Part shown: positions 1 to 8,661 of the stretch, piece after piece
Position numbering within the stretch: position 1 is the first letter of the stretch
Layout: each line of letters opens with the position of its first letter
Assembly: GCA_028822585.1 (NCBI GenBank)
Contig: JAPKDL010000012.1
Span: 1 to 51,261 of the forward strand
Reading direction: 5' to 3'
DNA: 51,261 nucleotides
Source: Alphaproteobacteria bacterium
Lineage (GTDB): Bacteria; Pseudomonadota; Alphaproteobacteria; UBA8366; GCA-2717185
Notes under the pieces: model-generated
What the model was told of the DNA's origin: nothing
Seen by the model: only the letters and a program-made list of their open reading frames with translations
Databases searched by the model: none
Translations under genes and position numbers: made by a program

Positions 1-71
1 GAATTGGCCTGACCCCGTCGTGCTAGGCTGTTAAAAGAGGCCCTGATTTGCAGGATGTTGGAGGAATGGTG

Positions 72-1088
72 ATGGTTGAAACATCGGAGATGGGAAAAAC
101 AGGCGTCATGGTGTGTGGCCATGGCAGTCGGGATGTGGAAGCGGTTCGGGAATTTGAAGCCGTCGCCAAGGGCTTGCGTGAACGAATGCCACAATTCGAT
201 GTGGATTATGGGTTTCTGGAATTTGCGACGCCGATTATTCGCACGGGACTCGATTCGCTGCGCGCCCTGGGCAATGATCGTATTTTAGCCGTGCCGGGCA
301 TGTTGTTCGCCGCGGGTCATGCGAAAAATGACATTCCCTCGGTTCTCAATACCTATCAGGCCAACACCGACCATTTTGAGATTAATTACGGTCGCGAACT
401 GGGTGTCGATTTAAAGATGATCCGTGCCGCGGGCGAACGGATCGAACAGGCATTGGCCACTGTCGACGCGGATATTTCTCGCAGTGAAACCTTGTTGGTC
501 GTCGTCGGACGCGGCGCGTCGGACCCGGACGCCAACGGGAACGTCGCCAAGGTGACACGCATGTTGTGGGAAGGCCTGGGCTTTGGTTGGGCGGAAACCG
601 CATATTCTGGCGTCACCTTTCCCTTGGTAGAGCCGGCCTTGGAACATGTGTCGAAATTGGGCTACAAACGCGTGGTGGTGTTTCCATATTTTCTGTTCAC
701 TGGCGTTTTGGTGAAGCGAATCTACGGTTATACCGATTTGGTCGCCGAACGACATCCGGATATCGAATTCATCAAGGCGCCCTATTTGAACGACCACCCC
801 CTGGTGCTGGACTGTTTCGCCGACCGGGTTGACGAAATTTTAAACGGCGCGAATTTGATGAATTGCCAGATGTGCAAGTATCGCGAACAGGTTCTGGGGT
901 TTGAAGCCGAAGTTGGCCTACCGCAGGAAAGCCACCACCACCATGTCGAAGGCGTCGGCACCGGTCCGGAATCCGAGCCTCCGCATGACCACAGTCATAA
1001 CCATGATCATGGCCACCATCCCTATCCCCATGCGGACCACCCTCACGGACCGGCAAGCATGAAGAAAACACCCCTGCCGAGCGATTGA
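72..1088 (+). CDS. cbiX: Sirohydrochlorin cobaltochelatase CbiX, long His-rich form
   Basis: Inserts cobalt into sirohydrochlorin, the step that commits to the early-cobalt (anaerobic) B12 route; cytoplasmic. The 338-residue product has the family GHGSR motif (16-20, candidate metal ligand H17) and a second histidine, H83, in GMLFAAGH. Two chelatase halves span roughly 1-125 and 135-260. They are followed by MNCQMC (263-268), resembling the Fe-S-binding MxCxxC of long CbiX proteins, and a His-rich tail (about 288-325) that may store metal. I chose ATG 72 because GGAGGA (60-65) lies six bases upstream; ATG 66 is too close to it, and an upstream TTG at 48 is possible but unsupported. It is first of five forward genes, four bases before the next. 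Bases 1-71 show no other recognisable feature. Confidence 0.93.
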   Translation: MVETSEMGKTGVMVCGHGSRDVEAVREFEAVAKGLRERMPQFDVDYGFLEFATPIIRTGLDSLRALGNDRILAVPGMLFAAGHAKNDIPSVLNTYQANTDHFEINYGRELGVDLKMIRAAGERIEQALATVDADISRSETLLVVVGRGASDPDANGNVAKVTRMLWEGLGFGWAETAYSGVTFPLVEPALEHVSKLGYKRVVVFPYFLFTGVLVKRIYGYTDLVAERHPDIEFIKAPYLNDHPLVLDCFADRVDEILNGANLMNCQMCKYREQVLGFEAEVGLPQESHHHHVEGVGTGPESEPPHDHSHNHDHGHHPYPHADHPHGPASMKKTPLPSD

Positions 1089-1092
1089 CCTC

Positions 1093-3897
1093 ATGGCGCT
1101 GTTTGATGCCTATATCGTTGTCGATTGGAGCGCCGCCAGCCGCCCCCGACACGGCAAGGATTCCATTTGGTGGGCGCTGGTGCGCCGCATCAATGGAGAG
1201 GTGGGGATGGTTCGGCGCGAAAACCCCCGCACCCGTCATGCGGCCACCCAAGGTCTCGCCAATCAACTCGCCGAGTTGCTGGCCGAAGGCGCCCGCACTT
1301 TGATCGGGTTCGATTTTCCGTTTGGCTATCCGGACGGAACCGCCGCACGCTTGGGATTACCCGGATTACCTTGGCGCCATATGTGGCAGGAGATCGCCGA
1401 CGCCTTGGACGACGCGCCCGATAATTCAAACAACCGCTTCGACCTCGCCGAAAACCTCAACGAACGTCTTTACGGTGAAGCTTTTCCATTCTGGGGCAAT
1501 GTGCGCGAAGAGGATCGCCCCTATCTGCGCCGCCGGGGCCGGCGCCCCCATACCGACGGTGATTTAGCGGAATGGCGCGCTTGCGACCGACTTGGTAAAA
1601 CGACCTCGTCCGTCTGGCAACTGGTGGGAAACGGGTCGGTCGGCAGTCAAGTTCTGACCGGCGTTTCCCGGGTGTTGCAATTGCGCACCGATCCTCGCCT
1701 GGCGATGGACAGTCTTATCTGGCCGTTTGAGACCGGGTTGGCGCACGATCCGCGCGCTAAAATCATCTTCGCCGAAGTCTATCCGTCCCTGTTAGCGCCG
1801 AAACCGGAACCAGATCAGGTCAAGGATGCCCGCCAGGTCCGGACCACGGCGGAATATTTCGCGACGCTGGACGCAACAGGTGACTTGGAACCTTTTTTCG
1901 CAGGCGACCCGGACCTGACACCCGCTGAACGCGAGGCCATAGTAGGTGAAGAAGCGTGGATATTAGGTGTAACACGTAATAATGAACGCCCTGAAAGACG
2001 CCCTCCGACGAAAAGGCGTCGATACGACTATGAACGCAATCCGGTAGAAATCTATCAAACCTCGTTTGAAATCGTTCGACGCGAAGCGAATTTAGACGAT
2101 GTCCCAGTAGATTTAAGTGACGTCGCGCGACGCCTGGTCCACGCCACGGGCACGCCGGACATTATCGACGCCCTTGTCGCATCGCCAGGCGCGGCCACAA
2201 TAGGGTGTGAGGCCTTACGTAATGGTGCGCCTATATTATGCGATGTCGAAATGGTCGCACACGGGATCACGCGCACGTCATTACCAAACCGTAACGATGT
2301 AATTTGCACGCTCAACGACCCCCAGACGCACGACCACGCCGCAGCGCTTGGGACCACCCGGTCGGCAGCGGCGATCGATTTTTGGACGCCCTGGCAAGAA
2401 GGTGCGGTCATCGCCATTGGCAATGCGCCGACCGCTCTGTTTCACCTGCTGGAACGCCTGGATGAAGGCGCCCCTAAACCGGCGCTCATTCTGGGGTTCC
2501 CGGTCGGGTTCGTGGGCGCGGCGGAATCCAAGGGGGCATTGATCGACAATCCGTTTGGCGTTCCGTATATCGCCTTGAAAGGGCGGCGCGGCGGCAGCGC
2601 CATGGCGGCAGCGGCGGTCAATGCGCTGGCGTTACTGGCAAGAGACGAGGATGCGCCGCTGAAGGTGAAATCCGGAAACAAGACGCCCTGGCTCAACATT
2701 ATCGGCGTTGGCGAGGGCGGTTATTGGGCGTTGAACCCTACTGCGCGCGCGCTGATCGACGCCGCTGAAATCTGCTATGGCGGTGCCCGCCATCTGGCTA
2801 TGTTGCCGCCGAGCTACCCGGGGGCACAACGGCGTTGGAAGACGCCCTTGCGCGACAGTTTTTCCGACATCAAAGCGTTGGAAGGCCGCCAAACCGTCGT
2901 GCTGGCGACCGGCGACCCCATGAATTTTGGCATTGGCGCGACCCTAGTTCGGGAATTTGGAGACGCCTTCGGGGTCGATACGCTGGCGATTCTGCCGGCT
3001 CCCGGCGCTTTTTCCCTATCTGCCGCGCGGATGAGATGGGCCTTGCCCGAGACAATTTGCCTGTCAATCCATGGCCGTCCTCTGGCGGTTTTGAACCTGC
3101 ACATCGCGCCTGGCGCCAAGCTGTTAATCCTGTCCGAAAACGAAAATTCGCCCGCCGCCGTCGCCAGCTTGTTATGCGACCGAGGGTTCGGCGACAGCAT
3201 CCTCAACGTCCTGGAACATTTGGGCGGCGCACGCGAAATAGTGCGCCAGTCAACCGCCAAAGCTTTCGATGCGACCGCAAAACCTTTGAGGCTCAACACC
3301 ATCGCCGTGGAATGTGTCGCCGGGCCGGACGCACAATTTTATAGCCGCAGCGGCGGCCTTCCCGACGACGCCTTTGAACATGATGGTCAATTGACCAAAC
3401 AGGTGGTGCGCGCGGCGACCCTTGCTGCCTTAGGACCTCGACCCGGCGCGCATTTGTGGGATATTGGCGCAGGGTGTGGGTCTATCAGTGTTGAATGGAT
3501 GCGGGCAGGCGGCTGCGCCACGGCAGTGGAACGCAACCCGGATCGGCTGGCCATGATCGCGCGCAACGCCACTTCCCTGGGCGTGCCCGCACTGGAGATT
3601 GTTGCAGGCACCGCGCTTGACGTTTTGCCGAACCTGAACGCGCCGGACGCGGTTTTTGTCGGTGGCGGTCTTTCAAATGATGGGTTGTTGGCGAAGTGCT
3701 ATGACGCTCTGGCTCCCAGTGGACGACTGGTCGCCAACGCGGTGACCGTCGAGGGCGAAGCGACGTTGGCGCGCGCATATGAAGCGTGGGGCGGATCCTT
3801 GACCCGGATCGCCATTTCTAAGGTCCGGCCTATTGGACGATTGCATGGATGGGATACGGCGATGCCGGTGACGCAATTCACGGTGACGAAATCATGA
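1093..3897 (+). CDS. Triple fusion: DUF429-like domain + precorrin-8X methylmutase (CobH/CbiC) + CobL (CbiE-CbiT)
   Basis: A 934-residue fusion covering two late corrin-ring steps. Residues 1-300 resemble DUF429-like proteins of unknown role: VVDWS (9-13), GFDFPFGYP (72-80) and EVYPSL (228-233). Residues 315-518 are CobH/CbiC, which moves the C11 methyl to C12; H350 in RLVHATG fits the catalytic histidine. Residues 532-740 are the CbiE tetrapyrrole methylase (GVGEGG, GDPMNFGIG), and 745-934 are the CbiT SAM methyltransferase/decarboxylase with DIGAGCGS at 788-795. CobL methylates C5 and C15 and removes the ring-C acetate carboxyl. CobH and CobL are usually separate proteins. The segment coding for the linker and start of CobH (about 1930-2330) uses many ATA, GTA and TTA codons that are rarer around it. 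The stop overlaps the next start as ATGA. Confidence 0.9.
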   Translation: MALFDAYIVVDWSAASRPRHGKDSIWWALVRRINGEVGMVRRENPRTRHAATQGLANQLAELLAEGARTLIGFDFPFGYPDGTAARLGLPGLPWRHMWQEIADALDDAPDNSNNRFDLAENLNERLYGEAFPFWGNVREEDRPYLRRRGRRPHTDGDLAEWRACDRLGKTTSSVWQLVGNGSVGSQVLTGVSRVLQLRTDPRLAMDSLIWPFETGLAHDPRAKIIFAEVYPSLLAPKPEPDQVKDARQVRTTAEYFATLDATGDLEPFFAGDPDLTPAEREAIVGEEAWILGVTRNNERPERRPPTKRRRYDYERNPVEIYQTSFEIVRREANLDDVPVDLSDVARRLVHATGTPDIIDALVASPGAATIGCEALRNGAPILCDVEMVAHGITRTSLPNRNDVICTLNDPQTHDHAAALGTTRSAAAIDFWTPWQEGAVIAIGNAPTALFHLLERLDEGAPKPALILGFPVGFVGAAESKGALIDNPFGVPYIALKGRRGGSAMAAAAVNALALLARDEDAPLKVKSGNKTPWLNIIGVGEGGYWALNPTARALIDAAEICYGGARHLAMLPPSYPGAQRRWKTPLRDSFSDIKALEGRQTVVLATGDPMNFGIGATLVREFGDAFGVDTLAILPAPGAFSLSAARMRWALPETICLSIHGRPLAVLNLHIAPGAKLLILSENENSPAAVASLLCDRGFGDSILNVLEHLGGAREIVRQSTAKAFDATAKPLRLNTIAVECVAGPDAQFYSRSGGLPDDAFEHDGQLTKQVVRAATLAALGPRPGAHLWDIGAGCGSISVEWMRAGGCATAVERNPDRLAMIARNATSLGVPALEIVAGTALDVLPNLNAPDAVFVGGGLSNDGLLAKCYDALAPSGRLVANAVTVEGEATLARAYEAWGGSLTRIAISKVRPIGRLHGWDTAMPVTQFTVTKS

Positions 3898-4637
3898 CGG
3901 GAATTTTGCATGGCGTGGGCGTTGGTCCCGGCGATCCGGACCTCATTACGCTGAAAGCGCTGCGGATAATTCAAAGCGTCCCGGTGATCGCCTGGCCCGC
4001 GCCACTGACCGGAGATTCCATGGCGCGCGCGATTGCAGCGCCCCATATTGACGCGCGCGGCGCCGACAACGCGCCAGTGGAAATAGCCATTCGTATGCCG
4101 ATGAGCGTCGCGCGCTTCCCGGCGCAAACTGTGTATGACACGGCCGCGCATGACGTTGCCGTGCATCTGGACGCGGGGCGCAATGTTGCGGTTTTGTGCG
4201 AAGGCGACCCGTTTTTTTACGGGTCGTTCATGTATTTGTTCGGCCGTCTGGCGGAAAGTTACCCGGTTGACGTCACGCCCGGCATATCATCGCTGACCGC
4301 CAGCGCCGCTGCGCTCGGCGCGCCATTGGCCGCACGCAACGATGTGTTGACCGTGTTGCCGGCACCCTTGCCCGTAGCGGAATTGCAACGGCGATTGGAA
4401 GAGTCCGACGCCGTGGCGATCATAAAAATCGGGAGCCACCTGGACAAAGTCAAAGCGGCGCTGGCAGCGGCGGATTTGCTGGACGACGCTCGTTATATTG
4501 AACACGCCACCATGCCCTCCCAAACCGAGCAACGTCTGGCGGATGTCGACGCTGCACCGTATTTTTCAATGGTCCTGGTGCATAAACGCCGGGAAGCCTG
4601 GCGAACTGACGCTGACCGAACGGAAACAGGATCATGA
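3894..4637 (+). CDS. cobI: Precorrin-2/cobalt-factor II C20-methyltransferase
   Basis: Adds the C20 methyl to the metallated (or metal-free) dipyrrocorphin using SAM. The 247-residue product has the tetrapyrrole methylase fold: glycine loop GVGPGDPDLIT near the N-terminus, CEGDPFFYGS near residue 105 and PGISSLTASAAALG near 125, all typical of CobI/CbiL. With an early chelatase and CbiG/CbiD nearby, the cobalt-containing substrate is more likely, so cbiL would be an equally good name. The start at 3894 overlaps the previous stop (ATGA); a longer in-frame start at 3849 would read into the upstream gene and adds nothing conserved. The end also overlaps the next gene by ATGA, suggesting translational coupling. 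Confidence 0.93.
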   Translation: MTGILHGVGVGPGDPDLITLKALRIIQSVPVIAWPAPLTGDSMARAIAAPHIDARGADNAPVEIAIRMPMSVARFPAQTVYDTAAHDVAVHLDAGRNVAVLCEGDPFFYGSFMYLFGRLAESYPVDVTPGISSLTASAAALGAPLAARNDVLTVLPAPLPVAELQRRLEESDAVAIIKIGSHLDKVKAALAAADLLDDARYIEHATMPSQTEQRLADVDAAPYFSMVLVHKRREAWRTDADRTETGS

Positions 4638-6448
4638 CGATCGCCATCATAGCACTTGATGCGCGGGGACTAATCTTGGCGCGGACCCTGTCCGAATCGC
4701 TGCCCGACGCAACAGTGCATCGCCGGGTCGCCCGCACATCCGCGGACTCTGGAGACATCATCTTCGATGATACAATAACATATCTGCGCGAATTGTTCAC
4801 CGCCAATATCACAATCATTGGCGTGTGCGCCGCTGGTATTCTGATCCGCGCCCTGGGCCCGCATTTGTCCGACAAGCGCCAGGACCCGCCTGTTTTGGCG
4901 GTCAGTGCCGACGGTGCGTCTGTTGTGCCACTGATCGGCGGGCATCACGGCGCCAATGATCTGGCCCGGCGCATCGCTGCGGTGACCGGCGGGACGGCGG
5001 CGATCACCACCGCCAGTGACATCGCCTTTGGGTTCGCATTGGATGATCCACCGAACGGCTGGCGCGTCGAAAACTTGGATCGACTGAAACCCATCGCCGC
5101 CGCCTTGCTGGCGGGCGACCCCGTGGCGTTTGATGTGGAATGTGGCGACGCCACATGGATGGCGGATGCGCCCTGGACTGCAACGGCGCCCTGCAATGTA
5201 CAGGTTACGGACAGAGCGGACGCGAACACGGAAAGCGATCTGGTGCTGCGCCCCCCGGTGTTGGCGCTGGGGATTGGTTGCGAACGCAATACAGACCCGG
5301 AAGAACTGCGCGTGCTTGTGCTCAAAACCCTGCGCGATGCCAATTTATCGCCAAACGCCGTGGCCTGTGTCGTCTCCATCGATTTGAAATCAAACGAGCC
5401 TGCCGTTCACGCTCTGGCGGATGAGTTGGGACGACCCGCCCGCTTCTTCGCCGCCGCCGCGTTGGAAGCGGAATCACCGCGCCTGCAAACTCCATCCGAT
5501 ATCGTGTTTCGGGAAACCGGATGCCATGGCGTCTGTGAAGGAGCAGCACTGGCGGCGGCGGGACCCGACTCTCAACTCATTGTCGCCAAGACCAAGTCGG
5601 CCCGCGCGACCTGCGCCATCGCGCGCGCAACCGGCGACATCGACGCGCATACAATTGGCCAACCGCAGGGAATTCTGAATATCGTCGGCATCGGCCCCGG
5701 CGCCAGCGCCTGGCGCACGCCGGATGCGGACCAGGCCATTCGGCGCGCCGACGCCGTGGTGGGGTACAGTCTGTATCTGGATATTGTCGCCGATGTCATG
5801 CAGCCGAGCGCGCGGGTCGACTCCGATTTAGGTGCCGAAGAAGACCGTGTCCGTCAAGCCTTGAACCTGGCGGCGGCGGGCAAACGCGTCGCATTGGTTT
5901 CTTCCGGGGATGCGGGTATTTACGCGCTGGCGGCATTGGCGTTTGAATGCCTGGACAGCGCCGATGATCCACGTTGGAACCGGCTCACTCTCAACGTTAT
6001 TCCCGGCGTTTCCGCCATGCAGGCCGCCGCCGCGCGGGCGGGTGCCCCCCTGGGACATGATTTTTGCGCCGTCTCGCTGTCAGATTTATTAACCCCGCGC
6101 GAGGTGATCCTGCAACGCTTGGACGCTGCGGCAAAAGTCGGATTCGTCACCGCGCTATACAACCCGCAAAGCCGCACACGCCGCGACTTGCTTGGCGAAG
6201 CTCAACGTATTTTTGTCGACGCCCGCCCCGCTGCGACGCCAGTGATCATCGCGCGCAATCTGGGTCGCGTAGATGAATCCATCATAATAACAACATTGGC
6301 TGATTTTGAACCAGACATAGTCGATATGCTGACCATCGTGATTATTGGCGGCGCTGATACAAAGACCATCCAACGTGGCGTAAACCGTTGGACTTATACG
6401 CCGCGCGGATACGCCAAAAAGAAACCGACCAAAGGGACAATCAAATGA
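4634..6448 (+). CDS. Fusion of CbiG (cobalt-precorrin-5A hydrolase) and CobJ/CbiH (C17-methyltransferase)
   Basis: The 604-residue protein joins two consecutive ring-contraction enzymes. Residues about 45-125 match the CbiG N-terminal region (CAAGILIRALGPHLSDK, GGHHGAN), and 208-332 match the CbiG C-terminal/CobE-like region (LGIGCERNT, ETGCHGVCEGAAL). Residues 347-592 are the CobJ/CbiH tetrapyrrole methylase (GIGPG 352-356, SSGDAGIYALA, PGVSAMQAAAARAGAP, LYNPQSRTR). CbiH methylates C17 and forms the ring-contracted lactone; CbiG opens that lactone and releases acetaldehyde. CbiG marks the anaerobic route, in which no oxygen-dependent CobG is needed. The fusion could pass the unstable intermediate directly between sites; that is inference. 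ATGA overlaps occur at both ends. Confidence 0.93.
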   Translation: MTIAIIALDARGLILARTLSESLPDATVHRRVARTSADSGDIIFDDTITYLRELFTANITIIGVCAAGILIRALGPHLSDKRQDPPVLAVSADGASVVPLIGGHHGANDLARRIAAVTGGTAAITTASDIAFGFALDDPPNGWRVENLDRLKPIAAALLAGDPVAFDVECGDATWMADAPWTATAPCNVQVTDRADANTESDLVLRPPVLALGIGCERNTDPEELRVLVLKTLRDANLSPNAVACVVSIDLKSNEPAVHALADELGRPARFFAAAALEAESPRLQTPSDIVFRETGCHGVCEGAALAAAGPDSQLIVAKTKSARATCAIARATGDIDAHTIGQPQGILNIVGIGPGASAWRTPDADQAIRRADAVVGYSLYLDIVADVMQPSARVDSDLGAEEDRVRQALNLAAAGKRVALVSSGDAGIYALAALAFECLDSADDPRWNRLTLNVIPGVSAMQAAAARAGAPLGHDFCAVSLSDLLTPREVILQRLDAAAKVGFVTALYNPQSRTRRDLLGEAQRIFVDARPAATPVIIARNLGRVDESIIITTLADFEPDIVDMLTIVIIGGADTKTIQRGVNRWTYTPRGYAKKKPTKGTIK

Positions 6449-7245
6449 CGGTTCATTTCATCGGTGCGGGCCCCGGCGCCCCCGATTTGATCACAGTGCG
6501 CGGCTTGAAATTAATCCAGCGCTGCCCGGTCATCTTGTATGCAGGGTCCCTGGTGCCCACCGAAGTTGTCGCCGAAGCCGCGCCCGGCGCCCGCATCATC
6601 GACACCGCGCCGCTGAACCTTGACGAGATTATTGAGGAATTAGCTCAAGCCCAAGCCCAAGGATTGGATGTGGCGCGGGTGCATTCCGGCGACCCGTCGA
6701 TTTACGGCGCCATCGCGGAACAAATGCGCCGCCTGGATGCGCTGGACATCGACTATGACATAACTCCCGGCGTGCCCGCCTTCGCCGCCGCCGCCGCCGT
6801 GTTGAAAACCGAATTGACCGCGCCGGAAATTTCCCAAACCGTTATTCTGACCCGCACGTCGGTGCGCGCATCGGCCATGCCGGAAGGAGAATCGCTGCCG
6901 ATTCTGGCGCAAAGCCATGCGACCCTGGCGATTCATCTGTCGGTGAACAATCTTGCCAAGGTCGTGCGTGAGTTAACTCCAGCGTACGGCGCGGACTGCC
7001 CGGTCGTGGTCGCCTATCGGGTGTCCTGGCCGGACGAGAAAATTATCCGTGGGACCTTGTCCACAATTCGGCCCCTGGTGAAGGAGTCGGGAATGACCCG
7101 CACTGCATTGATTCTGGTTGGTCCCGCGTTAGATTTGAACGCTCTTGACGCCGGCAGCATTGATGCCAGAATCCTTCATGAAAGCCGACTTTACGCTGCG
7201 GACCACCATCACGTGTTGCGGCCCCGTGCCAAACCCTCTGAATAA
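6445..7245 (+). CDS. cobM: Precorrin-4/cobalt-precorrin-4 C11-methyltransferase
   Basis: SAM-dependent methylation at C11. The 266-residue product carries FIGAGPGAPDLITVRG at the N-terminus, YAGSLV, HSGDPSIYGAIAEQM near residue 95, TPGVPAFAAAAAVL, and TRTSVRASAMPEGE, all characteristic of CobM/CbiF. The start at 6445 overlaps the previous stop as ATGA. It is the last gene of the forward cob operon and meets the reverse-strand ankyrin gene tail to tail with only four bases between them. No intrinsic terminator is visible in that gap, so readthrough or overlapping 3' ends are likely. Confidence 0.95.
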   Translation: MTVHFIGAGPGAPDLITVRGLKLIQRCPVILYAGSLVPTEVVAEAAPGARIIDTAPLNLDEIIEELAQAQAQGLDVARVHSGDPSIYGAIAEQMRRLDALDIDYDITPGVPAFAAAAAVLKTELTAPEISQTVILTRTSVRASAMPEGESLPILAQSHATLAIHLSVNNLAKVVRELTPAYGADCPVVVAYRVSWPDEKIIRGTLSTIRPLVKESGMTRTALILVGPALDLNALDAGSIDARILHESRLYAADHHHVLRPRAKPSE

Positions 7246-7249
7246 TCAG

Positions 7250-7831
7250 TTATTCGCGCGCGCCCGCTTTTTCCAGTACCCGCCGCACCGACCGGTTACG
7301 GCCCTCATCAGACCAACCCAGCACGCCACGCCCGGTATAATCCAGCATGGTCGCGTCCGCTCCACTGTCCAGCAGCAACTGCACAACGTCGAGCCATCCG
7401 CTTTTCGCCGCCAGCATCAAAGGTGATTGGCCGTACTTGTTCTGCACATTTGGTTTGGCGCCCGCTTCCAGCAAAATTGCAACAACACTGATTTCGCCCT
7501 CCGCCGCCGCCGCTGCCAACGCTGTCAGGCCAAATTTGTCCTTTAAGTCAAGCCGCGCGCCGCGCTCTAGAAGCATCGCCACAATTCCCAGCGACCCCGC
7601 CAGCGCGCCATAAATTAACGGCGTGCGATTTTCATCGTCCGAGATATCCGGCTGCGTGCCCCGTTTAAGCCAATACTCGACGACATCAGCGTCGCCAATC
7701 GCGGCCCCATCGATCAATGGATGCAAAGCCAACACGTTTCCTTGCGCACGCACCGGTGCCAATCCAAGGGATATTATCCCAAGAAGCGCCATCAGGCTGA
7801 AAACTGTAAAAGATTTAAAAATCTGCTGCAT
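7250..7831 (-). CDS. Exported ankyrin-repeat protein
   Basis: 193 residues. The N-terminus has a basic start, a hydrophobic stretch (FTVFSLMALLGIISLGLA) and a likely signal-peptidase site after PVRAQ, so the protein is probably periplasmic. The rest is four to five ankyrin repeats, for example ENRTPLIYGALAGSLGIVAM and YGQSPLMLAAKSGWLDVVQL, which form a protein-binding surface with no catalytic motif. It follows cobK on the same strand after 35 bases and is probably its operon partner. Small periplasmic ankyrin proteins often sit beside metal or oxidative-stress enzymes, but the partner here is unknown. No role in B12 synthesis can be read from the sequence. Confidence 0.8.
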   Translation of the reverse strand: MQQIFKSFTVFSLMALLGIISLGLAPVRAQGNVLALHPLIDGAAIGDADVVEYWLKRGTQPDISDDENRTPLIYGALAGSLGIVAMLLERGARLDLKDKFGLTALAAAAAEGEISVVAILLEAGAKPNVQNKYGQSPLMLAAKSGWLDVVQLLLDSGADATMLDYTGRGVLGWSDEGRNRSVRRVLEKAGARE

Positions 7832-7866
7832 GAATTTCCAATCGCGAACCTATATGTAAGCCTTCA

Positions 7867-8661
7867 TTAGAAACCTACAATCTGCTTTATCCAAAACAAC
7901 GCCTGTTGCACCGTTTCCGCCTGATTAACTCCCGCTCTGCCGGGACATCCCAAATCACAAGGTGGGCGGTCAATCATGACAACCGGAATTCCCAACACCC
8001 GCGCGGCGTGCAATTTCGCCACCGTCGCATCGCCACCGCTGTTTTTAGACACCACGACATCAATACGATGCGCCTTCATTAACTGCAGGTCGCCCACTTT
8101 TGTAAACGGTCCGCGCGCGCTCACAATATCATAGTCCACAAACGCTGAAACCGTTTCCGGCGTATCGATTAGCCGTATCAAAAAGTATACGTTCTCAAGC
8201 TCGGAAAAAGCGGCCAGTTCGCTGGCCCCCACCGTCAAAAATACACGCCGCCCCACGCTTGGCAGCAACGCGGCAGCAGCGGCAATGTCAGTCACCGAAT
8301 GCCAATCATCGCCAGATTGTGGCGTCCAGGGAGGTCGATCCAGGCGCAGTACCGGTACGGCGTGCGCCGCCTGAATCGCATGTTTGCTTATTTGGGCGGC
8401 GAATGGGTGGGTCGCGTCAATGACGACATCAACTCCCTGCGCGAGTATCCAGGCGTGCAAACCTTCTGGTCCGCCAAACCCGCCAATATGTATCGATCCG
8501 GGAAGGGATGCGGGCGCCCGTGTCCTGCCTGCCAGTGACGAGGTCACCTGAATTCGGACGCCATACGCCGCGACAACCGCGCGCGCCACCGCCGCCGCGT
8601 CGCCGGTCCCGCCCAGAATTAACAGATGCGGCTTTTGATTTACCGGTTTACGGCGCGGCAT
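7867..8661 (-). CDS. cobK: Precorrin-6A/cobalt-precorrin-6A reductase
   Basis: NAD(P)H-dependent reduction of the corrin macrocycle (CobK/CbiJ). The 264-residue product has a Rossmann start LLILGGTGDAAAVA, then VDVVIDATHPFAAQIS, RPPWTP, FLTVGASELAAF and the late segment DVVVSKNSGG, all typical of the family. I chose ATG 8661 because it precedes the conserved core by a short lead; a longer reading from 8739 would run deep into cbiD. The gene overlaps the end of cbiD by 14 bases, consistent with coupled translation. Neighbouring cbiD suggests that the cobalt form of the substrate is used. Confidence 0.92.
   Translation of the reverse strand: MPRRKPVNQKPHLLILGGTGDAAAVARAVVAAYGVRIQVTSSLAGRTRAPASLPGSIHIGGFGGPEGLHAWILAQGVDVVIDATHPFAAQISKHAIQAAHAVPVLRLDRPPWTPQSGDDWHSVTDIAAAAALLPSVGRRVFLTVGASELAAFSELENVYFLIRLIDTPETVSAFVDYDIVSARGPFTKVGDLQLMKAHRIDVVVSKNSGGDATVAKLHAARVLGIPVVMIDRPPCDLGCPGRAGVNQAETVQQALFWIKQIVGF

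Noticed and set aside
1-71. Possible end of a cobalamin riboswitch before cbiX
   Set aside because: Only 71 bases are available and none of the conserved riboswitch boxes can be recognised in them. A riboswitch further upstream cannot be excluded.
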